Source: Magnetospirillum sp.
GTDB lineage: Bacteria; Pseudomonadota; Alphaproteobacteria; CACIAM-22H2
Assembly: GCA_027532905.1 (NCBI GenBank)
Contig: JAPZUA010000005.1
Location: 248,001-312,000 of the forward strand
Reading direction: 5' to 3'
Length of the DNA stretch: 64,000 nucleotides
This document shows positions 6,495 to 15,138 of this stretch, in pieces. Position numbers and translations under genes: made by a program. Every line of letters begins with the position of its first letter. Position 1 is the stretch's first letter. The notes under the pieces are model-generated. The model had not been told where the DNA came from, ran no database searches, and worked only from the letters and a program-made list of their open reading frames with translations.

Positions 6495-7952
6495 TCAGAC
6501 AGCCGCGAAATGCGCCTTGATGCGCTGGCGGACATGCGGATCGGCGCATGTGTATTTGGCGCCGACCAGCCCGTCGGCGAAACGCACAATTTCGAGATTC
6601 GCCTCGAAGCCGATCGAGATATAGGCGTTGCGCAGCAAGACCGTGCCGCGCAGCGTCTGCCCAGGCAAGAGCGTGCCCGCGAAGGGACCGAACATCAAGC
6701 CCGTCTCGCTCCAATTGCGCAGCGGCACGCGCTGGCCCATCAGCTGCACGCGGTCTTCCGGTCCCGCACTCATGCGCGGCGACAAACGCCGTCCGGCGAC
6801 CTGGCCCAGATCGGCAAAGGCCATGGCCGCCACTTCGCGATAGCGCAACTTGCGCATCTCGAGCAGCGCCGAGGCGCCGACCGCCTCGGCGACTTCGCCC
6901 ACCAGCGCGCGTTTTTCGTCGTGTGCAAGGCCGGGCATGAAAAACTCGTCCTTGAAGTCGCGGCTTTCGACGAGATTGCTGACCATCGCATCGAGATGGC
7001 GCCGCGCGTTCGTGTCGTCGATCTCGTTGTAGAGCCGCACGAGGGACAGCAATTTGCGCCCCGTGCCCATTTCGCGCGCGAGCAACGGATCGAGGCTTTC
7101 GGGCACCACAAGACGCGACATGCGCCGCGACAGGTTTTCGGCAAGCTGCGGTGCCGCCGCCAGCACGGGCAGTGCGGCGATTTTTTTGCGCAGATCGCGC
7201 GTGGTTTTGAGCTCCTCCATCGGATCGCGCTCGACCATCTTCGCGGGCCCTGCCAGTGCGGCGTCGAGCGTGTCGACGGCGGCGGCGGCAAGATGCGGCA
7301 GGGAATGCACGCCGTTGAGGCGCGCGATCTCGGCCACGAACGGGCTGCGATTGGCGCGGATCGCATCCGCGTCGCCCGCGATCGCAAGGCAGGCGCGGAT
7401 CTGCACCGCCAGCGCGTCGACCGGACCCACCAGTGCCGTAGCCGCGATCTTGAGCCGCAGCATCTGCGCCAATGTCTGGTCGAGCAGGCCGACCGTGACG
7501 GGCGCGCGCGCGTCGTTGAGCAGCTTGAAACAGATCGCGGCGCGGGCCGCGAAGTCGCCCGGCGGAGCGGCCGCCAAAGCAAGGGCCAAAGCGATTCCGG
7601 CCTCGAGCGGCGCCTCAGCCGCCGCCGCTTCGAGGGCGGCTGCGTCGGTCGCCGCACCTCGGCCGCGGCGGACGGCGGCCTCGACCGCGCGCATCGCGGC
7701 ATCGACCATGTCGAGCGTCTGGCGCATGCGCTCGGCCACCGGCTTCTGGCTTTGCTGGCCCTGCAGAATCGCCACGCGCTGCAGATACTCCTGGAACTTC
7801 GTCGCCGCGTTCAGAATTTTGCGATGCTCGCGCGGATCGAACATCAGTTCGGTCGCGGTCAGGCGCACCTGTTCGAGATAGGGTTGCGCCACGCGAAACA
7901 ACAATTCGCGCGCGGAAAATTCGAAAACTTCTTCAGGGCGTTGGCACAGCAT
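6495..7952 (-). CDS. Large helical protein with C-terminal PilZ-like domain
   Basis: This is a 485-residue protein. Residues 1 to about 380 are helical, Ala-rich and without a domain I recognise. The C-terminal ~100 residues resemble PilZ, the c-di-GMP receptor fold: RVPLR (an RxxxR) runs directly into NWSETG (the N-x-S-x-x-G pattern), then alternating beta strands end in GAKYTCADP. In standard PilZ domains the RxxxR sits some 20 residues before the D/N-x-S-x-x-G motif, so here the spacing is unusual and binding cannot be assumed. It stands alone between a VOC gene and a thioesterase. A diguanylate cyclase is encoded at 19170-19919. Confidence 0.6.
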   Translation of the reverse strand: MLCQRPEEVFEFSARELLFRVAQPYLEQVRLTATELMFDPREHRKILNAATKFQEYLQRVAILQGQQSQKPVAERMRQTLDMVDAAMRAVEAAVRRGRGAATDAAALEAAAAEAPLEAGIALALALAAAPPGDFAARAAICFKLLNDARAPVTVGLLDQTLAQMLRLKIAATALVGPVDALAVQIRACLAIAGDADAIRANRSPFVAEIARLNGVHSLPHLAAAAVDTLDAALAGPAKMVERDPMEELKTTRDLRKKIAALPVLAAAPQLAENLSRRMSRLVVPESLDPLLAREMGTGRKLLSLVRLYNEIDDTNARRHLDAMVSNLVESRDFKDEFFMPGLAHDEKRALVGEVAEAVGASALLEMRKLRYREVAAMAFADLGQVAGRRLSPRMSAGPEDRVQLMGQRVPLRNWSETGLMFGPFAGTLLPGQTLRGTVLLRNAYISIGFEANLEIVRFADGLVGAKYTCADPHVRQRIKAHFAAV

Positions 7953-7993
7953 GGAACTGAAAGTTTAGCCGGTCGGCGCGCGGCCAACCACTG

Positions 7994-8434
7994 CTATCGA
8001 CACAGAATTTCAAGGCACGCGCGCAGTTTTTCAGGAATCGGTACCGGGCGCTGCGTATCGCGGCGCACGAACACATGCACGAAATGCCCTTCGACCCGCG
8101 CATGGGTCTCGCCCGCCTTGAACAGGCCGAGTTCGTAGCGCACCGAGCTTGTCCCCAGATGCGCCACGCGCAAACCCGCCTCGATCGTGTCGGGAAACGC
8201 AAACGAGCCGTGAAAGCGGCACATCGTCTCGACCGCAAGCCCGACAATGTCGCCGTTGCGGAAATCGAGCCCGCCCCGATCGACGAGCCAGCGATTGATA
8301 ACGGTATCGAAATACGCGTAATAGACCGCGTTGTTGACGTGGTCGTAGACGTCGTTGTCGCGCCAGCGTGTGGGTATGTTTTCGAAATGCGGGAAGGCCG
8401 TGCGCGCGGCAGGGGGCTTTCTTTCAGTGGCCAT
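7994..8434 (-). CDS. Hot-dog acyl-CoA thioesterase (4HBT/YbgC type)
   Basis: This 146-residue hot-dog-fold protein has the 4-hydroxybenzoyl-CoA thioesterase signature DNDVYDHVNNAVYYAYFD near residues 25-43, with the catalytic aspartate in YDHVNN. It most likely hydrolyses acyl-CoA or acyl-ACP in the cytoplasm. The ATG at 8434 was preferred over an in-frame TTG at 8455 that would overlap the upstream hydrolase gene. It probably forms an operon with the hydrolase and metY upstream, which are separated by only a few bases. Confidence 0.88.
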   Translation of the reverse strand: MATERKPPAARTAFPHFENIPTRWRDNDVYDHVNNAVYYAYFDTVINRWLVDRGGLDFRNGDIVGLAVETMCRFHGSFAFPDTIEAGLRVAHLGTSSVRYELGLFKAGETHARVEGHFVHVFVRRDTQRPVPIPEKLRACLEILCR

Positions 8435-8438
8435 TTTT

Positions 8439-9227
8439 TCAGCAGATCCCGGCAAGTGCGTCGCGTATTTCGTCCGGCCGCTCGACCATCAGCATATGGC
8501 CCGTGGCCGGCAGCGTCGTGGCCGTCGCGTTTTTGACGGCGGCGACGAGGCTCTGTGCTGCCTTGGGCGGCGTCATGCGGTCCTGCGCCCCCAGCAGAAA
8601 AACTGTGGGGCATGCGACGGCGGCGGCGGCCGATGCTGCATCTTGATAGGCGTTGCACGCGGCAAGGTCGGCGGCGAGCACGCCGGGTTTGGCGCGCGCC
8701 AGCAATTGCGCGCCGCCGCCGGTCATCCAAGCGCCCGGCGCTTGCGCCCCACCCAATTGCGCAGACGTACCGAAACCCCAATCGACGATCATGGCAGCCG
8801 CCGCCGGATCGTTGGCAGCGGCGGCCGCCAAAAGTTTGGGATGCACGGGCATGGTCGCGGCGACCCCCAACAGCGCCAGCGCGGCCACGCGCGCAGGATG
8901 GTGGCCAGCCGCATGCAAGGCCACGAGGGCGCCCATCGAATGGCCGATGAGATTTGCTTTGTTGGCCCCCACCGCAGCGAGCAAAGCGACGGTGAAATCG
9001 GCCATCGCCGCGATCGTGGCGAGCGGTGCCCCGCCCGAGCGCCCGTGTCCCGGCAGATCGACCGCGAGCACGTTGCGGCCGTGATGGGCGAACCAGCGTG
9101 CCTGCAGCATCCACACCGTGTGGTCCATGCCGGCCCCGTGCAGAAACACGCAGGTGGGCTGTTCGGCCATGAAAGGCCGCCCGCCGGTGGCCGCGAAAAT
9201 CTTGGTGCCCGCGACGTCGATCTCCAT
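8439..9227 (-). CDS. Alpha/beta-fold hydrolase
   Basis: This 262-residue alpha/beta hydrolase has an oxyanion segment VFLHGAGMDHTVW (about 27-39), the nucleophile elbow GHSMG with the catalytic Ser near residue 96, an acid in LGAQDRMTPP and a C-terminal TGHM histidine. The triad is complete. The specific ester or C-C substrate cannot be told. It lies 3 bp after metY and slightly upstream of the thioesterase gene, so it is almost certainly in the metY transcript. Confidence 0.9.
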   Translation of the reverse strand: MEIDVAGTKIFAATGGRPFMAEQPTCVFLHGAGMDHTVWMLQARWFAHHGRNVLAVDLPGHGRSGGAPLATIAAMADFTVALLAAVGANKANLIGHSMGALVALHAAGHHPARVAALALLGVAATMPVHPKLLAAAAANDPAAAAMIVDWGFGTSAQLGGAQAPGAWMTGGGAQLLARAKPGVLAADLAACNAYQDAASAAAAVACPTVFLLGAQDRMTPPKAAQSLVAAVKNATATTLPATGHMLMVERPDEIRDALAGIC

Positions 9228-9230
9228 CGC

Positions 9231-10523
9231 TTACCCCTTTGATGCCGCCTTGAGGGCGGCGGCGAGATCGTCTTGCAAATCGGCCGCGTCTTCGAGCCCG
9301 ATCGACAGCCGGATCATTTCTTCGCCGATCCCGGCGGCCTTCAGCGATGCCGCATCCATCTGCTGATGCGTGGTCGAGGCGGGATGGATCACAAGCGATT
9401 TGGCGTCGCCAACATTGGCAAGATGGCTGAAGAGGCCCAGCGCTTCGATGAAGCGCTTGCCCGCCGTTCGCCCGCCTTTGATGCCGAAAGTGACGATCGA
9501 GCCCGCCCCCTTGGGCAGCAGGCGTTGGGCAAGCGCATGGTCGGGATGGCTGGCAAGGTCGGGATGGTTGACCCAAGCGACCTGGTCGTGCGCTTCGAGG
9601 AAACTTGCGATCGCGCGCGCATTCGCCACATGGCGCGCCATGCGCAAGGGCAGCGTCTCGAGGCCCTGCAGCAGATGGAACGCATTGGTCGGCGAAAGGC
9701 ACGCGCCGAAATCGCGCAAGCCTTCCGCGCGCGCGCGCATCGCAAAGGCTGCCGGCCCGAACTCCTCGGCGAAGTCGAGCCCGTGATAGCCCGCATAAGG
9801 CTCGGTCAATGTCGGAAACTTGCCCGACGCTTCCCAATCGAAGCGGCCGCCGTCCACGAGGGCGCCGCCGATGGCCACGCCATGGCCGCCGATCCATTTG
9901 GTTGCCGAATGCATGACGAGATCGGCCCCATGATCGAAGCCACGGAACAGGTAGGGCGTGCAGAAGGTACAGTCGAGCATCAAAGGCAGCTTGGCGGCGT
10001 GCGCCACTTCAGCCACCGCATCGACATCCATCACTTCGAGCCCCGGATTGCCGAGCACTTCGCCGAACAGCAGCCGCGTTTCGGGGCGGATGGCGGCGGC
10101 AAACGCTTTGGGGTCGCGCGGATCGACGAAACTCGTCGTGATGCCGAAGCGCGGCAGCGTGTGCGCAAACATGTTGTGCGAGCCGCCATAGATCGAAGCA
10201 GAAGCCACAATATGCCCGCCCTGCCCCATCAGCGTGACGATGGCGAGATGAAGGGCCGCCTGGCCCGAGGCGGTGGCGATCGCGGCCACGCCGCCTTCAA
10301 GAGCGGCGATGCGCTCCTCGAGTACGGCGACGGTCGGGTTCGAAATGCGGCTGTAGATGTGGCCGGCGCGCTCGAGATTGAACAGCGAAGCCGCATGGTC
10401 GACGTCTTTGAACACGTAGGAGGTGGTCTGGTAGATCGGAACGGCGCGCGCACCCGTCGTCGCATCGGGATGCTGGCCCGCATGCAGGGCGAGCGTGTCG
10501 AAGCGCGGAAATTTGTCGGCCAT
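9231..10523 (-). CDS. metY: O-acetylhomoserine sulfhydrylase
   Basis: This 430-residue PLP enzyme of the Cys/Met metabolism family has the longer form typical of O-acetylhomoserine sulfhydrylase. The signature segments are IYQTTSYVFKD, SRISNPTVAVLEERIAALEGG, and SATKW with the PLP lysine at Lys209. The C-terminal HPASTTHQQM segment is also characteristic. It makes homocysteine directly from O-acetylhomoserine and sulfide. The ATG at 10523 follows an AGGAAAGGG site. The start codon lies only 17 bp after an intrinsic terminator, which implies control by premature termination or heavy reliance on read-through. Confidence 0.94.
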   Translation of the reverse strand: MADKFPRFDTLALHAGQHPDATTGARAVPIYQTTSYVFKDVDHAASLFNLERAGHIYSRISNPTVAVLEERIAALEGGVAAIATASGQAALHLAIVTLMGQGGHIVASASIYGGSHNMFAHTLPRFGITTSFVDPRDPKAFAAAIRPETRLLFGEVLGNPGLEVMDVDAVAEVAHAAKLPLMLDCTFCTPYLFRGFDHGADLVMHSATKWIGGHGVAIGGALVDGGRFDWEASGKFPTLTEPYAGYHGLDFAEEFGPAAFAMRARAEGLRDFGACLSPTNAFHLLQGLETLPLRMARHVANARAIASFLEAHDQVAWVNHPDLASHPDHALAQRLLPKGAGSIVTFGIKGGRTAGKRFIEALGLFSHLANVGDAKSLVIHPASTTHQQMDAASLKAAGIGEEMIRLSIGLEDAADLQDDLAAALKAASKG

Positions 10524-10540
10524 GGCGCTGCCCTTTCCTC

Positions 10541-10588
10541 AAAAAAGAACCGCCCGGCGGCACTTATGTGCGTCTTCCGGGCGGCTCT
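10541..10588 (-). terminator. Terminator in the metY leader (possible attenuator)
   Basis: On the minus strand a 12-bp stem (10588-10577 with 10557-10546, AGAGCCGCCCGG/CCGGGCGGTTCT with one G-T pair) encloses an inner hairpin GCAC-ATAA-GTGC and ends in six T. It lies after a predicted promoter and just before the metY ribosome site. It could also serve as the terminator of the upstream glycosylase gene. Confidence 0.8.
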
Positions 10589-10630
10589 AAACCAGCATGC
10601 GCGTCCCTGTTCAACCCGCAGCGGAGGCGA

Positions 10631-10660
10631 ACCCTACCCAGACACCGGCGGCGCCGTCAA
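10631..10660 (-). promoter_or_regulatory. Candidate promoter of metY
   Basis: Read on the minus strand, TTGACG (10660-10655) and TAGGGT (10636-10631) are 18 bp apart. The -35 box is close to consensus while the -10 box is weak. It would start a leader of about 100 nt that includes the terminator hairpin before metY. Confidence 0.42.
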
Positions 10661-10677
10661 TTGCCGAGATGCGCGCC

Positions 10678-11784
10678 TTACAGCCCCAGAAACCGCGCGA
10701 GGCGTGCCTCTTCGGTCTGCAATGCAGATTTGAACGCGGCATCGCCGGGTGCCTTCCCGCTTGCGTAGCCCGTCTGCACCTGCAGTTGCCCGTCGCGCAC
10801 GGCGACGTTCGCCCAGCCGATCGCGTGGCCGCGCCATAGCATCGGCAGCGCATAGTAGCCGCGTACGCGCTTTGGTGCTGGCGTATAGGCCTCGAAGCGA
10901 TAGGCCCAGCCCCAGAATTTCTCGAAGCGGTCGCGATCCCACACCACGGGATCGAACGGTGCGAGCAAGCGCAGCTCGTCGTCCAGCATCGCATCGTCGG
11001 CAAAACGGCGGCTGCCGGGATTTTCGCCAACCGGCCAATACCAGCGCACGCCATCGACCGTCGCCTGTGCGAGCCGCGCCTTGGCGCGCGCAAGGGCCAC
11101 GCGATACAGCCCCTGCCATTGCGGCACGGCGGACCTGCCCAGCCACGCGACGAAGCGTGCAAGCGTGGATGCGGGCAGCGGCGCATATTTGCCGACGACG
11201 ACGTCGACCAGCGCGTCGAACGCCGCGTCCGGATCACGCGGCGCATCGCATGCCGCGCGCTGGAGTGGCGCGTAGAGCCGCACGCCGCTTTCGCGCCGCG
11301 CCACACGCAACAGGCCGCGATAATGCAGGCCGTCGAGCAGCTGCGTGCTGGCCCGGCTGTTGCCGCCGAACCAATTTTTTGTCGTGCCGTGGTCGAAAGC
11401 GGCATCGACCGCACGCGGATGCACCACACCGTTGTCGCGTACGAATTCCAGCACCGCTTCAGCCTGCGCCCAACGCGCCTTGGGCCAGCTTGCGCGTGCG
11501 GCCCGCGGATGCATCAGCGCGTGCGTGGCACGCGGCACAATGCCGTAATTGACGAAAAAATCTTCCTCGACCGCCAGCCGCGGATAGCGCTTCTCAAGAT
11601 CGCCCGCGCGATAGTCTTTGACGCGCTGGCGCAGCGTCAGATCCTGTGCCCGTGCCGGTGCGCGGATCGGATCCATCTGCACGAAGCCGAGCTTGGCGAT
11701 CGCGCGCGCAAGGCGCGTCGGCTTGAAGAGGCTGCGCGCAACGGCGTAGCGCCGCAAATGGTCGAGCGTGAGAATCGCAGGCAT
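10678..11784 (-). CDS. Winged-helix DNA glycosylase-like protein (YcaQ/HTH_42 family)
   Basis: This 368-residue protein belongs to the winged helix-turn-helix family that includes E. coli YcaQ and Streptomyces AlkX/AZL-type glycosylases, which unhook DNA interstrand crosslinks or alkylated bases. It begins LTLDHLRRYAVARSLF, followed by the FVQMDPI segment and, later, APFDPVVWDRDR, which aligns with the conserved catalytic-region pattern of this family as I know it. The ATG at 11784 gives the normal start; a longer frame upstream lacks family sequence. It may be co-transcribed into metY, from which it is separated by a terminator. Confidence 0.82.
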   Translation of the reverse strand: MPAILTLDHLRRYAVARSLFKPTRLARAIAKLGFVQMDPIRAPARAQDLTLRQRVKDYRAGDLEKRYPRLAVEEDFFVNYGIVPRATHALMHPRAARASWPKARWAQAEAVLEFVRDNGVVHPRAVDAAFDHGTTKNWFGGNSRASTQLLDGLHYRGLLRVARRESGVRLYAPLQRAACDAPRDPDAAFDALVDVVVGKYAPLPASTLARFVAWLGRSAVPQWQGLYRVALARAKARLAQATVDGVRWYWPVGENPGSRRFADDAMLDDELRLLAPFDPVVWDRDRFEKFWGWAYRFEAYTPAPKRVRGYYALPMLWRGHAIGWANVAVRDGQLQVQTGYASGKAPGDAAFKSALQTEEARLARFLGL

Positions 11785-11979
11785 CTGCCGACGGTAGCAC
11801 CGACGCCGCTTCGTTCGAGATCGCGGCTGCCCCGCTAAAACGATATTCCTTGCCGCAAGGGCATCGTTCCCAAAATCGGCGCTTGGCAAAGGGCGTTGCG
11901 GTTGGCATTGTGCCGCACCATTTTCGAGACAGGCGGCCCGGCCCTACCGGCTTTGGGCGGGCTTGGCCGGGAGACGCGC

Positions 11980-13128
11980 ATGAAGGTTGGCATCCCCAAA
12001 GAACGCCGCGCATTCGAAGCGCGCGTGGCAGCGACACCGGACTCGATCAAGCGCATGAAGCCGCTTGGCTTGAGCTTTGCGGTCGAAGCGGGGGCCGGCC
12101 TCTCGGCGGCGATCCCGGACCAAGCCTTTGTCGATGCCGGTGCGGAGATCGTGGCCGACACGGCGAGCCTGCTCGCCCAGTCGGACATTCTCTTAAAAGT
12201 CGGCCGCCCGCTGACGGCCGCCGAAAACGGCGGTACGGCCGAACTCGCCGGCTTGAAGCAAGGTGCGGTCGTCGTCTCGCAGCTCGATCCCTACCGCAAT
12301 AAAGAGCAGGTCGCGTCGCTCGCGGCGCAAGGCCTCACGGCGTTTGCCATGGAACTCGTGCCGCGCATCACGCGCGCGCAGTCGATGGACGTGCTGTCAA
12401 GCCAAGCGAACCTCGCAGGCTACAAGGCCGTGATCGACGCGGCCGAACAGTTCGGCCGCGCCTTCCCGATGATGATGACGGCGGCCGGCACGGTCGCCCC
12501 TGCCAAGGTGCTCGTGATGGGTGCGGGCGTTGCGGGCCTGCAAGCGATCGCGACCGCGCGGCGCTTGGGCGCTGTGGTCTCGGCGACCGACGTGCGGCTT
12601 GTGGCCAAGGAACAGGTCGAAAGCTTGGGTGCGACGTTCGTGTTCGTGGACGACGAAGAAGCCCGCCAGGCCGAAACCTCGGGCGGCTACGCCAAGGAAA
12701 TGTCGGACGCCTACAAAGCGAAGCAAGCCGCCTTGATCGCCGAAACGATCAAGAAGATGGACATCGTGATCTGCACGGCTCTCATCCCGGGCCGTCCCGC
12801 CCCGCGCCTCGTCAGCGACGCGATGGTGGCTTCGATGAAGCCCGGTTCGGTCGTGATCGATTTGGCGGTCGAAAACGGCGGCAATTGCGAAGGCAGTGCC
12901 ATCGGCCAGATCGTGGTGGCGCATGGCGTGAAGATCGTTGGCTATGCCAACGTGCCCTCGCGCGTGGCGGTCGATGCCTCCGCCCTCTATGCGCGCAACT
13001 TGGCCGAGTTCCTGAAGCTGATCGTCGCCAAAGACGGCACGCTCAGCATCGACCCTGCCGACGAAATCATCAAAGGATCGCTGCTGACCCGCGAGGGCCA
13101 GATCGTGCATCCGAATTTCGCGTCTTAA
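11980..13128 (+). CDS. pntAA: NAD(P) transhydrogenase subunit alpha 1 (NAD-binding)
   Basis: This 382-residue protein matches domain I of proton-translocating transhydrogenase. It begins MKVGIPKERRAFEARVAATP and carries the NAD-binding Rossmann loop GAGVAGLQAIATARRLGA near 178-195. This soluble domain passes hydride from NADH to NADP through the partner subunit. In enterobacteria domains I and IIa are fused; here they are separate genes, as in Rhodospirillum rubrum. The genes for the other two subunits follow at 15 and 18 bp, forming one operon with a terminator after pntB. Confidence 0.96.
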   Translation: MKVGIPKERRAFEARVAATPDSIKRMKPLGLSFAVEAGAGLSAAIPDQAFVDAGAEIVADTASLLAQSDILLKVGRPLTAAENGGTAELAGLKQGAVVVSQLDPYRNKEQVASLAAQGLTAFAMELVPRITRAQSMDVLSSQANLAGYKAVIDAAEQFGRAFPMMMTAAGTVAPAKVLVMGAGVAGLQAIATARRLGAVVSATDVRLVAKEQVESLGATFVFVDDEEARQAETSGGYAKEMSDAYKAKQAALIAETIKKMDIVICTALIPGRPAPRLVSDAMVASMKPGSVVIDLAVENGGNCEGSAIGQIVVAHGVKIVGYANVPSRVAVDASALYARNLAEFLKLIVAKDGTLSIDPADEIIKGSLLTREGQIVHPNFAS

Positions 13129-13143
13129 CGGAGAGCCAAAACC

Positions 13144-13554
13144 ATGGCCGATTCTGCCCTTCTCGACCGGGCTGCACAGCTTGCGACCGACGCGGCTTCG
13201 CTTGCCGCCAAAGCGCGCGAGCTTGCCGCCCAAGCCGCCATGTCGCCCGAAGTGGGTGCGAGTGCCGGCCCCGATGCGCTGACCATGGGCCTGACCGTGC
13301 TCGTGCTCGCGACCTTCGTCGGCTACTACGTGGTGTGGCGCGTGACGCCCGCCCTACATTCGCCGCTGATGGCCGTCACCAACGCGATCAGCTCGGTCAT
13401 CATCGTGGGCGCTCTGCTCGCGGCCGGGGCTTCGGCCGTCGGCTTCAGCCAGGCGATGGGGTTCCTTGCCGTGGTGCTGGCTTCGGTCAACATCTTCGGC
13501 GGCTTCGTCGTGAGCCAGCGCATGCTGTCCAAGTTCAAAAAGAAGCAGAAATAG
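13144..13554 (+). CDS. pntAB: NAD(P) transhydrogenase subunit alpha 2 (membrane part)
   Basis: This 136-residue protein holds the small membrane domain (dIIa) of the transhydrogenase. After an Ala-rich head of about 40 residues come roughly four transmembrane helices, with the conserved segment AVTNAISSVIIVGALLAAGAS. The protein ends in a short basic tail (KFKKKQK) on the cytoplasmic side. It forms part of the proton channel with PntB. It lies between pntAA and pntB with short spacers. Confidence 0.95.
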   Translation: MADSALLDRAAQLATDAASLAAKARELAAQAAMSPEVGASAGPDALTMGLTVLVLATFVGYYVVWRVTPALHSPLMAVTNAISSVIIVGALLAAGASAVGFSQAMGFLAVVLASVNIFGGFVVSQRMLSKFKKKQK

Positions 13555-13572
13555 GCAAAGGGGATATCAGCC

Positions 13573-14979
13573 ATGGGTGCCAATGCCGCTTCGCTTCTGT
13601 ATCTGTTCGCGTCGATCTGCTTCATCATGAGCTTGCGCGGCCTGTCGAGCCCGGAAACGGCGCGCGGCGGGAATATGTGGGGTGTCGTCGGCATGGCCGT
13701 CGCGATCCTCACCACGCTCGCTTTGCCGCAGACGAGTTCGTTCGGCCTCATCCTGGCCGGCATCGTCATCGGCGGTGCGATCGGCACGTTCGTGGCGCTG
13801 CGCATCGAGATGACGGCCTTGCCGCAGCTCGTGGCAGCCTTCCACAGCCTCGTGGGCCTCGCTGCCGTGTTCGTGGCGGCCGCAACCCTCTATTCGCCGC
13901 AGAGCTTCGGCATCGGCATTCCGGGTGCGATCAAGGCCGCGAGCCTCGTCGAGCTTGCGATCGGCACGGCCATCGGTGCGATCACCTTCACGGGCTCGCT
14001 CGTGGCGTTTGCCAAGCTCCAGGGGCTCGTCTCGGGTGCGCCCCTGCAGTTCCCGATGCAGCATCCGTTCAACGCACTTCTCGGCGTATTGATCGTCGCC
14101 AACATCGTGTGGCTGTCGATGACGGGCAGCCCCGCCGCCTTCTGGTGCTTGGTCATCCTGTCGCTGGCGTTGGGCTTCTTGCTGATCCTGCCGATCGGCG
14201 GCGCTGACATGCCGGTCGTCGTGTCGATGCTGAACAGCTATTCGGGCTGGGCTGCGTGCGGCATCGGCTTCACGCTGCAGAACTCGCTGCTGATCGTGAC
14301 GGGTGCGCTCGTCGGCTCGTCGGGTGCGATTCTGTCCTACGTCATGTGCAAGGGCATGAACCGCTCGATCTTCAACGTGATCCTGGGCGGCTTCGGCACC
14401 GATGCGGCCGCCGGGGCCGCTGCGGGCGGTGTCAAAGAACAGCGCCCGGTCAAGCAGGGCTCGGCCGACGACGCGCTGTTCATCATGAAAAACGCGTCCT
14501 CGGTCATCATCGTGCCGGGCTACGGCATGGCGGTGGCGCAAGCCCAGCATGCGCTGCGCGAAATGGCCGACATGCTGAAGAAAGAAGGCGTGTCGGTGCG
14601 CTACGCGATCCATCCGGTGGCCGGCCGCATGCCGGGCCACATGAACGTGCTGCTCGCCGAAGCCAACGTGCCCTACGACGAAGTGTTCGAGCTCGACGAC
14701 ATCAACCGCGACTTCGCGCAGGCCGACGTCGCCTTCGTGATCGGCGCCAACGACGTGACGAACCCGGCCGCCAAGACCGACCCCAAGAGCCCGATCTACG
14801 GCATGCCGATCCTCGACGTCGAGAAGGCCAAGACCGTGCTGTTCATCAAGCGCTCGATGGCCTCGGGCTATGCGGGCGTCGAAAACGAGCTCTTCTTCCG
14901 CGACAACACGATGATGCTGTTCGGGGACGCCAAGAAGGTTGTCGAAGACATCGTGAAGGCGATGAGCGGCGGGCACTGA
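13573..14979 (+). CDS. pntB: NAD(P) transhydrogenase subunit beta
   Basis: This 468-residue protein combines the larger membrane domain (dIIb, about 8-9 helices, residues 1-260) with the NADP-binding domain III at the C-terminus. The latter has the GYGMAVAQAQ loop, the HPVAGRMPGHMNVLLAEA segment and the VIGANDVTNPAA motif. The complex uses the proton gradient to make NADPH from NADH. It is the last gene of the operon, followed 28 bp later by an intrinsic terminator. Confidence 0.96.
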   Translation: MGANAASLLYLFASICFIMSLRGLSSPETARGGNMWGVVGMAVAILTTLALPQTSSFGLILAGIVIGGAIGTFVALRIEMTALPQLVAAFHSLVGLAAVFVAAATLYSPQSFGIGIPGAIKAASLVELAIGTAIGAITFTGSLVAFAKLQGLVSGAPLQFPMQHPFNALLGVLIVANIVWLSMTGSPAAFWCLVILSLALGFLLILPIGGADMPVVVSMLNSYSGWAACGIGFTLQNSLLIVTGALVGSSGAILSYVMCKGMNRSIFNVILGGFGTDAAAGAAAGGVKEQRPVKQGSADDALFIMKNASSVIIVPGYGMAVAQAQHALREMADMLKKEGVSVRYAIHPVAGRMPGHMNVLLAEANVPYDEVFELDDINRDFAQADVAFVIGANDVTNPAAKTDPKSPIYGMPILDVEKAKTVLFIKRSMASGYAGVENELFFRDNTMMLFGDAKKVVEDIVKAMSGGH

Positions 14980-15007
14980 GCCTTCCCCGCTTCGCTTCGG
15001 ACCAGAC

Positions 15008-15050
15008 AAGCCCCCGGCCGCATCGCACGCGATATGGCCGGGGGCTTTTT
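15008..15050 (+). terminator. Intrinsic terminator of the pnt operon
   Basis: A 12-bp stem (AAGCCCCCGGCC at 15008-15019 with its complement at 15036-15047) is followed by T5 at 15046-15050. It separates the transhydrogenase operon from the toxin-antitoxin unit. Confidence 0.93.
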
Positions 15051-15083
15051 CATACGCGCGCGAGCGCCCCGCTGCGGCTTCGT

Positions 15084-15135
15084 TTGACCGCAGCGCGGCA
15101 GCAGTGATATCGTTTGCGATATCACTGGAGATATC
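15084..15135 (+). promoter_or_regulatory. Toxin-antitoxin promoter with GATATC operator array
   Basis: A -35 TTGACC (15084-15089) and a -10 TATCGT (15108-15113) are 18 bp apart. Three GATATC hexamers start at 15106, 15118 and 15130, exactly 12 bp apart. The first two lie in a perfect inverted repeat, AGTGATATCG (15103-15112) and its complement (15117-15126), separated by TTTG. The third overlaps the GGAG ribosome site. The array covers the -10 box, start point and ribosome site, as expected for antitoxin autoregulation. Confidence 0.72.
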
Positions 15136-15138
15136 CCC

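Noticed and set aside
10524-10677. SAM-I or SAM-II riboswitch upstream of metY
   Set aside because: I could not find the conserved SAM-I or SAM-II core sequences. Only the terminator and a possible promoter are supported, so no known riboswitch class is claimed.
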